Shown here piece by piece: positions 9,253-18,113 of a DNA stretch of 64,000 nt (the first letter of the stretch is position 1; every line of letters starts with the position of its first letter). A model generated the notes under the pieces. That model saw only the letters and a list, made by a program, of their open reading frames with translations. It searched no databases and had not been told where the DNA came from. The position numbers and the translations under genes were made by a program. The stretch is from G965195345 sp965277775 (GTDB taxonomy: Bacteria; Pseudomonadota; Gammaproteobacteria; CAKMZV01). Where the stretch lies: positions 1,612,001 through 1,676,000 of the forward strand of contig OZ255843.1 of NCBI GenBank assembly GCA_965277775.1, given 5' to 3'.

Positions 9253-9258
9253 GCAATA

Positions 9259-10266
9259 TTATTCAATCGATTTTTTGCCATACAGGCGAATACGGCTTAA
9301 CCCGCCGTCAGGTATGATGTTCACTCGAACGTGGCTTACTGTGCCTATGTCCTGCAAGGATTTTTCAAATAGGTGAATATCATCCATTCGTAAATGCTGT
9401 TCTGGGAGTATGGTTTGCCACGCGGTATTGATTTGAGTTGCCGTTTCATTGGCACTGTCACTGATCAGAGTGCCTTCTATGAATATGCGATCGGGATAAT
9501 TGCCTTTGTAGTAGGCAGTGTCAATTTCAATGGCTGACAGTTTGCCTGGATGTCCCAATGCCAGTATGACCCATTCATTACCAGCTTGCCTTCTTCTGGC
9601 TGTTTCCCAGCCATCGCCCATATTAAGCCCACGGTTCGGCAGATTCAAACTGAGCGTGCTCGAGCCAAAGGCTTGGTTGCTACAAGCGATGGCTTTGCCC
9701 CCATGTTCAATGGCAAACAAATCTATGATTTCGTCAGCATCTTGAGCGTCCCAATCAAATTGCACTTCGCCATAAATGCGCAGTCTCGCGATGCCGCCAT
9801 CAGGGTACATGTGCAAGCGAATATGGTTATATACCTGTTCATCTTGAATGTCGTGCAAGTGATGACTGTCCTGTTGTAGGGGGACTGAGGGTAAGATGGT
9901 GTGCCATTCGGTTTGATCGGTCGGTATGCCTTCGGCACAATAACAAGCTTCTAAGGCCGCTGAGAGTGGCTGGTTACCCATAAAATGGCTGGTGTCTATG
10001 TCTATGCCTCGAATAATCCCACTGACGCCCAAGCGAACGATGCAACTATCGTGTCCCTCGGTGCGTTTGCGCCGTGACTCCCAACCATCCATCCATTTAC
10101 CGTTATCATCAAATTTGCCAGGGATAAATATGGCAGGTTCAGGTTGTAACATGCGTTCACAAGCGCCAAAAAACTCATCCGTTACAGATAGCACTTTTGC
10201 GCCCAAACGCGGTTGAGCAAAGTTGATGTACTGCTCGCTGAATCGATTGCCTTCTACTGCGTCCAT
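9259..10266 (-). CDS. alc: Allantoicase
   Basis: This 335-residue enzyme hydrolyses allantoate to ureidoglycolate and urea. It shows the internal duplication of allantoicases. Each half has a G..MDGWESRR(K)R / GDGWETARRR segment, a GxxxxIDIDTxxxxGN / AIEIDTAYYKGN segment and a terminal PDGG(I/L)(A/S)R(L/I)R(I/L)YG box (about residues 155-166 and 318-330). It ends 6 bp from the convergent allA stop and starts 17 bp after puuD on the same strand. It is therefore probably in the puuD transcript, while puuE and allA face it. Confidence 0.95.
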   Translation of the reverse strand: MDAVEGNRFSEQYINFAQPRLGAKVLSVTDEFFGACERMLQPEPAIFIPGKFDDNGKWMDGWESRRKRTEGHDSCIVRLGVSGIIRGIDIDTSHFMGNQPLSAALEACYCAEGIPTDQTEWHTILPSVPLQQDSHHLHDIQDEQVYNHIRLHMYPDGGIARLRIYGEVQFDWDAQDADEIIDLFAIEHGGKAIACSNQAFGSSTLSLNLPNRGLNMGDGWETARRRQAGNEWVILALGHPGKLSAIEIDTAYYKGNYPDRIFIEGTLISDSANETATQINTAWQTILPEQHLRMDDIHLFEKSLQDIGTVSHVRVNIIPDGGLSRIRLYGKKSIE

Positions 10267-10283
10267 ATTAAGTCCTAATTTTG

Positions 10284-11486
10284 TTATTTGGCCGATTTGT
10301 CAAAATGCTCAAGATGCCAAGTGTTCAGTAATTGTCGTTCTTCATCGGTCATCTGCGTTAAATTACCAATGGGCATGGCTTTACTCAGAACCGATTGTTG
10401 CATAATAAGGCCAAACTGATTATTGATTTGGTCGTCGGTGTCAAAAGCGATGCCGCCAGGTGGGGCAATAAAACCAGGCTGAGTGGGTTGTGCCGAATGA
10501 CAGGTGGTGCATCGTTGTTCAACAATGCTACGAACCATAGAAAAATCAACCGCATTTTTACTGGATTTAAGCGGTGGCGGTAGGCTGACCAGCAGCCCAG
10601 TAACAACCAGTAGAACGCCCGTTATGCCAGCCCAATTTTGGGTTTTTTGCGTACCGTGGCGCGAGACAAAAAATACACGTATTAATGCGCCCCCTAGCGA
10701 CAGGGCAATTAAGATGATCCAATTGTATTCATGACCATAAGTACCCGCATAGTGATTGCTAAGCATGGCGAATAACACCGGTAATGTGAAGTAGGTATTG
10801 TGTGCTGAGCGTTGTCGCCCTTTTTGCCCTAAGGATTCATCGACTGACTCGTTGTTGGAGATGGCTGTGACCATTTTTTTCTGACCAGGTATTATGACGA
10901 AAAACACATTCGCAACCATGATGGTGCCGAGCATGGCCCCATAAATGATGTAAGCAGCGCGACCACTGAACAGATGACAAAGCGCCCAGATGGCAAGGGC
11001 AATCAACACAAACAGAATCAAGCTTAATAGGCGTTGGTCCTTGTTAAAAAAACATCGACACAGTACGTCATAAATGGCCCATCCACCAATTAAAAATGCG
11101 ATGCTGATGCCAATGGCGGCGGATTTACTCAAATCAGCGACGGAATGGTCGATTAAGTAAATTTCAGCGCCGTACCAGTAAATAAGCGCCAGCAATCCCA
11201 TGCCACTAATCCAGGTGGCATAGGCCTCCCATTTTGACCAATGCAGGTGCTGGGGTAGTGAGCCATCAGTCGGGGCGAGTAAGAATTTCTGTGCCTGATA
11301 AATGCCGCCACCATGAACCGCCCAGAGCTCACCAGCCACACCTCGGTCTATGTCTTTTTGCCCCGGCGTCGTCAAAGAGCGATCGAGCATGACGAAGTAC
11401 AACGACGAACCAATCCAAGCAATGCCGGCGATGAAATGGAACCAGCGCAGTAATAAATTTATTGAATCAAAGATAAACGATTCCAT
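10284..11486 (-). CDS. puuD: Membrane urate hydroxylase with cytochrome c domain (PuuD)
   Basis: This 400-residue integral membrane protein oxidises urate to 5-hydroxyisourate and passes electrons to the respiratory chain, without making peroxide. The N-terminal ~300 residues have seven to nine hydrophobic helices with conserved WxGSSLYFV, AVHGGGIY and HNTYFTLPVLFAMLSNHY motifs. The C-terminal periplasmic domain has the haem c motif CTTCH (residues 326-330) and a candidate axial Met (AMPIGN, ~371). A strong AGGAGG lies just before the ATG. It is the only urate-oxidising enzyme visible. The next two enzymes, HIU hydrolase and OHCU decarboxylase, are not in this window. Confidence 0.92.
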   Translation of the reverse strand: MESFIFDSINLLLRWFHFIAGIAWIGSSLYFVMLDRSLTTPGQKDIDRGVAGELWAVHGGGIYQAQKFLLAPTDGSLPQHLHWSKWEAYATWISGMGLLALIYWYGAEIYLIDHSVADLSKSAAIGISIAFLIGGWAIYDVLCRCFFNKDQRLLSLILFVLIALAIWALCHLFSGRAAYIIYGAMLGTIMVANVFFVIIPGQKKMVTAISNNESVDESLGQKGRQRSAHNTYFTLPVLFAMLSNHYAGTYGHEYNWIILIALSLGGALIRVFFVSRHGTQKTQNWAGITGVLLVVTGLLVSLPPPLKSSKNAVDFSMVRSIVEQRCTTCHSAQPTQPGFIAPPGGIAFDTDDQINNQFGLIMQQSVLSKAMPIGNLTQMTDEERQLLNTWHLEHFDKSAK

Positions 11487-11501
11487 CGGATTTGCCTCCT
11501 G

Positions 11502-12908
11502 TTATGATGCCTTTATGTATTGAGGGTGCATAGCTTCTGGTAACACAAGCTTGGGACAAACTTGTTGAATGAGCTGAGTAAATTTTTGAACGATGCTATG
11601 CAAGATTTGTTCGGTGTCGCCTTCAAATCGAAGCACCAACACAGGCATGGTATTCGACGCTCTAATCAGCCCCCAGCCATCCGTAAAATCCACTCTCAAA
11701 CCATCCAAGGTTGATACGGTGCCTTCAGCGAAATCGGCTTGTTTGACCAATTGGCTAATGATTTGATGGTTGACGCCTTCAGGGCATTCAATGTTTAACT
11801 CAGGGGTGCTGATGCTTTCTGGAATTTGGTTGAATAGGGTGGCAGAATCCATGGATTGTTGGCTGAGAATCTGTACCAGGCGTGCGGCCGCATAGAGGGC
11901 ATCGTCAAAGCCAAACCATTGGTCATTAAAAAATATGTGTCCGCTCATTTCGCCTGCCAAGGCTGCATTGGATTTTTTCAGTGCCGCTTTGATGAATGAA
12001 TGCCCTGTACGACACATGGTTGCTACCCCACCCAATCGTTCGATTTCTCTGGGCACATGTACGCTGCATTTAACGTCGTAGATAAATTCGCTGTTGGGCA
12101 ATCGACTTAGTATATCTTGAGCAAATACAATCAATTGGCGATCGGGAAAAATCATCTTTCCCTGATTGTCAACCACGCCCAATCGATCGCCATCGCCATC
12201 AAAAGCCAGCCCAACATCCGCCTGATGCGTTTTGACAGCGGCAATGAGATCAACCAAATTTTCGGGTTTTGAGGGGTCAGGATGGTGATTTGGAAATTCG
12301 CCATCAACGTCGCAATAGAGTTGAATAACCGCACAGCCTAAGCGCTGTAATAAAGCAGGTGCAACGCCACCAGCAACGCCATTGCCTGCATCTACAACCA
12401 CTTTTAGAGGTCTTTTTAAGTCAATGTCGCGTTCAACCGCCTTGGCATAATCTTCAAAAACAGGTTGACATTGTTCTGTTCCTAAGCCATTTTTAAACGC
12501 AGATTGTTCAATGGTGTTTTTGAGGGTTTGGATTCGCTCTGCAGAAAGCGTTTCGCCATCGACCATCATTTTCAGCCCATTATAATTAGAGGGGTTGTGC
12601 GAACCTGTGATCATGACACAACTGCCATGAGCGTAAGTTTGACCGGCAAAATAAACCATCGGCGTTGGCACACAACCTACATCAATGACGTTGACACCAC
12701 TGTCTAAAAACCCTTGTTTAAGTTGTTTGGCAAAAACTGGTCCCGATAATCGCCCATCGCGTCCAACGGCGACACAATTTTTATTGGCATCAAGAATTTG
12801 AACCGCGATGGCTCGCGCAATCAAATAGACGGCTTGCTCCGTCAAAGATTGATTAACTATACCCCGAATATCGTAGGCTCGGAATAGGGTCTGATCAATT
12901 GAAGGCAT
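11502..12908 (-). CDS. algC: Phosphomannomutase/phosphoglucomutase (AlgC type)
   Basis: The 468-residue alpha-D-phosphohexomutase interconverts mannose- or glucose-6-phosphate and the 1-phosphates for surface polysaccharide precursors. FRAYDIRG opens the protein, ITGSHNPSNYNG carries the phospho-serine (Ser103), AFDGDGDRLG is the metal loop (~235), GEMSGHIFF is the sugar-recognition loop (~325) and RASNTMPVL is in the phosphate-binding domain. It lies between tRNA-Met and puuD on the same strand, 15 bp before puuD, so it may share a transcript with the urate genes although functionally unrelated. Confidence 0.93.
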   Translation of the reverse strand: MPSIDQTLFRAYDIRGIVNQSLTEQAVYLIARAIAVQILDANKNCVAVGRDGRLSGPVFAKQLKQGFLDSGVNVIDVGCVPTPMVYFAGQTYAHGSCVMITGSHNPSNYNGLKMMVDGETLSAERIQTLKNTIEQSAFKNGLGTEQCQPVFEDYAKAVERDIDLKRPLKVVVDAGNGVAGGVAPALLQRLGCAVIQLYCDVDGEFPNHHPDPSKPENLVDLIAAVKTHQADVGLAFDGDGDRLGVVDNQGKMIFPDRQLIVFAQDILSRLPNSEFIYDVKCSVHVPREIERLGGVATMCRTGHSFIKAALKKSNAALAGEMSGHIFFNDQWFGFDDALYAAARLVQILSQQSMDSATLFNQIPESISTPELNIECPEGVNHQIISQLVKQADFAEGTVSTLDGLRVDFTDGWGLIRASNTMPVLVLRFEGDTEQILHSIVQKFTQLIQQVCPKLVLPEAMHPQYIKAS

Positions 12909-12925
12909 AAGTCATTGCTATGGTT

Positions 12926-13002
12926 TGGTGGCTATGCCTGGACTTGAACCAGGGACCTCATCATTATGAGTGATGCGCTCTAACCGGCTGAGCTACATAG
13001 CC
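12926..13002 (-). tRNA. tRNA-Met (CAT), elongator
   Basis: The 77-nt tRNA has acceptor GGCTATG/CATAGCC, anticodon stem-loop CATCA-CTCATAA-TGATG giving CAT, and encoded CCA. The paired first acceptor base and close likeness to E. coli elongator tRNA-Met argue against an initiator tRNA. A TACAAT box for its promoter lies at 13018-13023 on the minus strand. Confidence 0.95.
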
Positions 13003-13174
13003 TAAAATAATTCAGGGATTGTAACAAAAAACGGTTTGACGGGTGGCAGCTTGTAACACTTGAACCGATATTTGATATATATAACAAACCTGTGAAAAAT
13101 GCGGTTGTTTCATAGCCTCAAATTGCACAGGCACAAAACAGGCTAAATTCTGTGTTTTATTACTTATCTTTTCC

Positions 13175-13202
13175 TTGACAGCCTGAGCTCTGCGGGTATA
13201 AT
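13175..13202 (+). promoter_or_regulatory. Sigma-70 promoter of the tRNA array
   Basis: TTGACA (13175-13180) and TATAAT (13197-13202) are both perfect consensus boxes 16 bp apart. The following ACCGCGCTC is GC-rich, the discriminator type found at stringently controlled tRNA and rRNA promoters. The first tRNA begins ~40 bp downstream. Confidence 0.88.
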
Positions 13203-13243
13203 ACCGCGCTCTATAGTACAGAGGTGAAAATCTCTGGTGTGCT

Positions 13244-13319
<76 letters not shown>

Positions 13320-13331
13320 GCATATTAATTT

Positions 13332-13407
13332 GTCCCCATCGTCTAGTGGCCTAGGACTCCGCCCTTTCACGGCGGCAACAGGGGTTCGAGTCCCCTTGGG
13401 GACGCCA
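13332..13407 (+). tRNA. tRNA-Glu (TTC)
   Basis: The 76-nt tRNA has acceptor GTCCCCA/TGGGGAC, anticodon loop CTTTCAC giving TTC, and encoded CCA. It is second in the array, 12 bp after tRNA-Ala. Confidence 0.97.
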
Positions 13408-13460
13408 TTTATAGCACGACAGCAATGTAATGATGCATTACGTGGACGTTTTGTCTTTAT

Positions 13461-13536
13461 GCGGGAATAGCTCAGTTGGTAGAGCGCAACCTTGCCAAGG
13501 TTGAGGTCGCCGGTTCGAGACCGGTTTCCCGCTCCA
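13461..13536 (+). tRNA. tRNA-Gly (GCC)
   Basis: The 76-nt tRNA has acceptor GCGGGAA/TTCCCGC, anticodon loop TTGCCAA giving GCC, and encoded CCA. It is third in the array. The 270 bp after it, up to the next gene, show no convincing gene and no clear terminator. Confidence 0.97.
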
Positions 13537-13807
13537 ATTCCGCCACATTTCACCTTGTTGTGTGCCTACATTATCGATACCCTGCAAATCTATGGAAGGA
13601 CAAGGTGCCTCGTGGAAACAGCCCTTTGGGCATCAGCCAAACGTCGTGGACGGTTACGTCCTTTCTTACTCATCTAAAATATTTAAAAAAGCGCATCACC
13701 AAAGGCGATTAGTTTATTGCTGAGGATGACTGCTGGAATTTATAAATCGTGCGCACGACCAGACTGTTGTTCGCAATTTCACCATATCTTTGTGGCCGTG
13801 ATATAGA

Positions 13808-16222
13808 TTAGTAGAGTTCAAAATGTCTTCTTAAGGTTCTACCATCACCAATCAAATCTAAAGCAGGGGAAGAGTATCCTCCTTCCTGACTGCTCTGCAG
13901 TTGAACATGATGGTGCCAATTAGCTGTTCCACCGACGAAATCACGTGTAAAAACATTAAGCTCATTTGGGAATATTCCGCCTAAACCAATAACAAGCAGA
14001 TTGCCATCATCGTTCAGAGCAACTTCTGCGCCAAAATCCTGGTTGCTCCGAGCATCGGGCCTAAAAAGCGTAGCTTGTTGAATCCAAACACCGCCAATGC
14101 GTACAAAGACATGCACAGAACCAAGACGATTGATATCAATGGAGGAAGATACTAGTCCAGCAGCCAATGTATTACCTTGACCGCTCAGAGCCATTTTTTC
14201 GCCAAAAAAGGAAGTAGCGGTAGAATGGCGTGCTTTTATATAGGCTTGTTGAGTCCAAACGGCTGAACTATTTCGTGCAAATACATAGATTGCGCCAGAT
14301 AACTCTGCATCATTATTTGTCCCATCACCGTTGATCACCGTCGCTGAACTAGCTTCATTTGGTACACCCACCGCAAGGGTATTGCCATCATTGCTCAGGG
14401 CAATACGCCCGCCAAATTGATCTCCAGAGTCTGGATTGCTCGCTTTTATATAGGCTTGTTGAGTCCAAACGCCTGAGCTATTTCGTTCAAATACATAGAC
14501 TGCGCCAGCGCTCGCTGCACCATTATTTGTCTGATCACCATTAATGCCTGCGGCTGAACTCTGCTCTCTTGGCACACCCACCGCAAGGGTATTACCATCA
14601 GTGTTCAGTGCAACAATTGAGCCAAAGTTATCATTTCCTATAAAATCCAAGTCAGTATCCACATAACTTGGTTTTATATAAACCTGCTGGCGCCACACCC
14701 CAGCAGCATTGCGGGTAAAGACATAAGCCGCCCCAATCCCAACCGCTCGATACCTCGTAAAAGCCGGAGCAATAAGTGTAGTTTGGTCACCATCGACACC
14801 AGTACTTATATAGTCATCGCCGGGTGCACCAACCACCAGCGTATTGCCATCAGCACTCAGTGCAATGGCTTGGCCAAAGTCATCATATATCCGTGTATTG
14901 CTCGCCTTAATATAAGCTTGTTGAGTCCAAGCATCAATACTGCTGTTGCGGGTATAAACAAATACCGCACCAGAAGCAGTGCTAACGCCTGTTGAAATAT
15001 TATTGATGCCCGTTGAAGCCCCGTCTTCGTTTCGGTCTCCAACCACCAGCGTAAGACCATCATCACTCAGTCGATATTTGTTCCCAGTAACTACATTGCT
15101 GGTGTCGATTTGACCGCTTAATCCGCTCACCGCTGCATTGCTTAGAAAGCCGAATACATGTGACGTACAATAGCCAGCGCTAGAACAGCTTTGAATGAGA
15201 TATTGAGGGTCATTCACCGAAGGAATATAGTAGTGCAAACTCACATCTATTTGGGCGGTGGTCGCCATGATATTGGTGCTATTGGGAGAAACAATCAAGC
15301 CAGCGGTGCTGGCATCGACAAAACCACCGCCATGCCCCAAATCTGTCAACAGACGATAGTAGCCTGCCCCAGGCACAGCAGGCCATGATAAATGAATGGT
15401 TTTGACCGCTGTTGTGATGGTCAGTAGGGCGTTGCTCATATGGCTCACCAATACGGGGATCTGTACAATTGCACGAGAGCCACTGCTATCGGTTACAGTC
15501 AAGGTCAAAGTGGTGGAAAACGTTGCCGTTGATAAAGTGGTGGTCGTTACCATTTGTATCATCCTTGTATTCGTACCAGGTGTTAATCGGATACCGCCCG
15601 TAACAGTGGTTAATGTCACCACACCTGTCGTGGACAGAGCAGCTGCTACGTTTAGCGAGCGATCCTCCACATCGGTGGCAGACGTTAGAATGGTGAATGG
15701 CTGAAAATTAAAAGGCAAGTTGGCTTGCATCAAGGACGCTGATAAGGTTCCGACAATTAGGGTAGGCGTATCATTGATGGGATTAACTGTGACTGTCACT
15801 TGAGTTGTGTCATTGAGTCTGCCATCGCTAACGGTAATGGTTAGGGTGGTTCGCCCATTGGCATTGGCTATGCTTGATACAAGGACACTTGAGGTGGAGA
15901 TTGTTACAGTGACTACTCCAGTGGTGGATTGAGTGACGGTTAAATCTGTCGCATTTGTTACAGTGGCAACTAATTGATCAAGAACAAAATCTTCATTGAC
16001 GATCAAGTGATTGTCAATTATTGAAAATGTAGCCGTATATTCATTGACGATCAAGCGATTGTCAATTATTGAAAATGTAGCCGTTGGCCCTGGCGTATTT
16101 TCGTCGCTACTCCCGCCACCACCTCCGCAAGCAGACAATAAAGCTGATAGCACCAAGGTTGTGCTTATTGTATTCAGCATGTGCCAATTCACGGTCTTGA
16201 ATGCGCGCGTGATTCCGTTCAT
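13808..16222 (-). CDS. Large lipoprotein with cadherin-like region and FG-GAP propeller repeats
   Basis: This is a surface or periplasmic lipoprotein of ~800 residues. The signal ends in a lipobox LLSAC followed by a GGGGG linker. Next comes a Thr/Val-rich region with cadherin/Ig-like repeats (TLTITVSDGRLNDTTQVTV, VNPINDTP). The C-terminal half holds about six FG-GAP-like blades with the recurring pattern FG..IALS.DGNTL.VG.P, (S)GAVYVF.RNSS and WTQQAYIKAS, as in integrin-like beta-propellers. The frame is open up to 16435. I prefer the Met at 16222, which gives a ~31-residue signal; others at 16300 and 16180 are possible and none has a good ribosome site. It ends in TLRRHFELY, short of a complete last blade, so it may be slightly truncated. 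Binding role unknown. Confidence 0.75.
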   Translation of the reverse strand: MNGITRAFKTVNWHMLNTISTTLVLSALLSACGGGGGSSDENTPGPTATFSIIDNRLIVNEYTATFSIIDNHLIVNEDFVLDQLVATVTNATDLTVTQSTTGVVTVTISTSSVLVSSIANANGRTTLTITVSDGRLNDTTQVTVTVNPINDTPTLIVGTLSASLMQANLPFNFQPFTILTSATDVEDRSLNVAAALSTTGVVTLTTVTGGIRLTPGTNTRMIQMVTTTTLSTATFSTTLTLTVTDSSGSRAIVQIPVLVSHMSNALLTITTAVKTIHLSWPAVPGAGYYRLLTDLGHGGGFVDASTAGLIVSPNSTNIMATTAQIDVSLHYYIPSVNDPQYLIQSCSSAGYCTSHVFGFLSNAAVSGLSGQIDTSNVVTGNKYRLSDDGLTLVVGDRNEDGASTGINNISTGVSTASGAVFVYTRNSSIDAWTQQAYIKASNTRIYDDFGQAIALSADGNTLVVGAPGDDYISTGVDGDQTTLIAPAFTRYRAVGIGAAYVFTRNAAGVWRQQVYIKPSYVDTDLDFIGNDNFGSIVALNTDGNTLAVGVPREQSSAAGINGDQTNNGAASAGAVYVFERNSSGVWTQQAYIKASNPDSGDQFGGRIALSNDGNTLAVGVPNEASSATVINGDGTNNDAELSGAIYVFARNSSAVWTQQAYIKARHSTATSFFGEKMALSGQGNTLAAGLVSSSIDINRLGSVHVFVRIGGVWIQQATLFRPDARSNQDFGAEVALNDDGNLLVIGLGGIFPNELNVFTRDFVGGTANWHHHVQLQSSQEGGYSSPALDLIGDGRTLRRHFELY
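15992..16084. repeat. 48-bp tandem duplication inside the lipoprotein gene
   Basis: Two head-to-tail copies begin at 15992 and 16040 with a 48-bp period. They differ at one position over 45 aligned bases (AAGTGA versus AAGCGA). They encode two adjacent 16-residue copies, TATFSIIDNRLIVNEY and TATFSIIDNHLIVNED. The period is a multiple of three, so the frame is kept. Confidence 0.92.
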
Positions 16223-16435
16223 TAAAGCGAGAAAAAATCGAGATAAAAGCGATTTAGAAGTAGAAAGTAGAATGTGTCTAATATCATGAGTATAAGTAGA
16301 CATAGTTAATTTATAACATGAGTAAAAATATACAAAATAGACCATAATTTTAAGCATGTAAATTGGAAATCTAGGACAACTCGCTTGATTATACATATTC
16401 GAGTACAAAATGTGAATACTGTTTAAAAAAGACAA

Positions 16436-16763
16436 TTTTCAAAATCCCTCTCAAGCTTTATCTCATTGTACGCGAGGAATATATTGTGCTCGAGGAATAT
16501 GCTTAAATGATGCTAAGTTCAAATCAATGCTTGGTTGATCCTGAACGTCATTAAAAATTTTAAATGTCATCATTGATGGGTGCTGTATGGTTCTACGCAT
16601 TCTGATTTGCTCTATGCGTTTATAGGGACTGAAATCAGGTATAATTGTTGTCTTGAATTTAATTCAGTTGTTGTCGCTATTTGCTCGCGTTTGTGCGTGA
16701 GTCAGCCAGCTCGTCGAATAACACTGAATAATCAATCTTCTTTACTATTCTGGAGTTTTTAAA
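16436..16763. other. Intergenic region between divergent lipoprotein genes
   Basis: I see no supported gene. A TATAAT at 16640-16645, preceded by CAGG and lacking a good -35 box, is a possible promoter for the downstream LPP20-type lipoprotein. The AT-rich 16223-16435 part, read on the minus strand, contains TATAAA at about 16308-16313, a candidate -10 for the large lipoprotein gene. Confidence 0.3.
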
Positions 16764-17363
16764 ATGTATATCGTTCAATCAAATATGATTAAAATATTAT
16801 TCATTGCCTTATTCATGGTCGCCTTTACTGGTTGTTCTTCCACGCCAAAAAAGGAAGTAAAAACAACAACCTGCGTATTTCCAGGTACAAATGAAGCCGC
16901 ACCGGGTTGGGTATGTGATGAACCAATTCCAGATATACCCGTTTCGGCGGTGGGTATTTCAGAACCGTCCAATGCAGGGATTAGTTTTATGAAAGACATT
17001 GCCACAGCAGACGCACGCGGTAAATTAGCGAGTCAGTTTCAAGTTCAAGTGCAAAAGATGGTCAAGAATTTTTTCGGAACCACGGGTATCGCTCAAACGG
17101 AATCGGTTGATCGCGTGGCAGAAAGTGTTTTAAAAACGATCACCAATCAGACGTTGATTGGTTCAAAAGTGTTTCGTTCGGCCACAGGACCAAAAGGACG
17201 TTATTTTGTCTTGGTTGGTTTGGACAATGAAAATATTCAAGTAGCAGCTGAAGCCGCCATTCGTACCAGTATGAATAACGAGCGTGCTGTCTGGCAAAAA
17301 ATGCAGGCCAAACGGTCATTCGATGAGTTGGCTGAAGAAATTTCCAAACAACAAGTTCAGTAA
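16764..17363 (+). CDS. LPP20-family lipoprotein
   Basis: The 199-residue protein has a lipoprotein signal with lipobox FTGC (Cys24), then an LPP20-like domain: AVGISEPSNAG.SFMKDIATADARGKLASQ and a C-terminal part with RYFVLVGLD. Proteins of this family are outer-membrane or secreted lipoproteins of unclear function; some relatives assist flagellar or envelope assembly. TGGAG is placed 8 bases before the ATG at 16764, so I keep that start although a Met seven codons on would also give a signal. It stands alone between a divergent lipoprotein gene and efp. Confidence 0.8.
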   Translation: MYIVQSNMIKILFIALFMVAFTGCSSTPKKEVKTTTCVFPGTNEAAPGWVCDEPIPDIPVSAVGISEPSNAGISFMKDIATADARGKLASQFQVQVQKMVKNFFGTTGIAQTESVDRVAESVLKTITNQTLIGSKVFRSATGPKGRYFVLVGLDNENIQVAAEAAIRTSMNNERAVWQKMQAKRSFDELAEEISKQQVQ

Positions 17364-17511
17364 ACGAATGACGATTTTAGTGCGTGTTTGCTACACAACT
17401 TAAGGTGCCGAAACTGCCGATAAAACCTTCAATATATGGTATCATTCTGCTTTTAATATTAAGTCAAAATCAACCACGCCACACCTTTAAAATCACCAAA
17501 CACACTTCATT

Positions 17512-18081
17512 ATGGCATTTGTTAAGACCACTGATCTAAAAGGCGGGTTAAAAATACTGTTAGACGGTGCCCCCTGTAGCGTGGTCAATCATGAGCACAT
17601 TCAGCCTGGCAAGGGTCAAGCATTCGTACGTGTGACGTATCGCAATTTGGTGACCGATCGTACATTGGACAAAACCTTCAAATCAGGGGAGTCCCTCGAA
17701 CTGGCAGATGTCAATGAGCTGGAGCTCCAGTTTTTATACAACGACGGTGAATATTGGCATTTCATGAATGCTGACAGCTATGAGCAATTCCAAGCCGATG
17801 AGGTGTCGATGTCAGAAGCACGTAAGTGGGTTTCTGAAGAGGATAAGTGCTTGGTGGTTTTATGGAATGGCGCGGTGATCAATGTAACCGCACCCAATTT
17901 CGTCCATTTGAAAGTAACGCAAACAGAACCTGGATTAAAGGGCGATACCAGTGGTGGTGCCACCAAACCGGCAACATTGTCAACAGGGACAGAGCTGTTG
18001 GTGCCTTTATTCGTAAATCTTGATGATGTCCTTAAAATTGACACCCGAACAGGCGAGTACGTCAGTCGCGTTAAAGTTTGA
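17512..18081 (+). CDS. efp: Elongation factor P
   Basis: The 189-residue factor rescues ribosomes stalled at polyproline. It has three beta domains. The loop PGKGQAFVRV carries Lys34, the position lysylated in gammaproteobacteria by EpmA/EpmB; those enzymes are not in this window. FLYNDGEYWHFMN and the C-terminal PGLKGDTSGGATKPATLSTG and DTRTGEYVSRV are diagnostic. It is followed 32 bp later by gyrB, an unusual neighbour. Confidence 0.97.
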   Translation: MAFVKTTDLKGGLKILLDGAPCSVVNHEHIQPGKGQAFVRVTYRNLVTDRTLDKTFKSGESLELADVNELELQFLYNDGEYWHFMNADSYEQFQADEVSMSEARKWVSEEDKCLVVLWNGAVINVTAPNFVHLKVTQTEPGLKGDTSGGATKPATLSTGTELLVPLFVNLDDVLKIDTRTGEYVSRVKV

Positions 18082-18113
18082 TTTTTTAAATAATTTCTAA
18101 TAGCAGAGACAAA

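Noticed and set aside
14200..14560. CRISPR-like repeated DNA
   Set aside because: The repeats are coding FG-GAP blades inside one long frame, with uneven spacing, and no cas gene is nearby.
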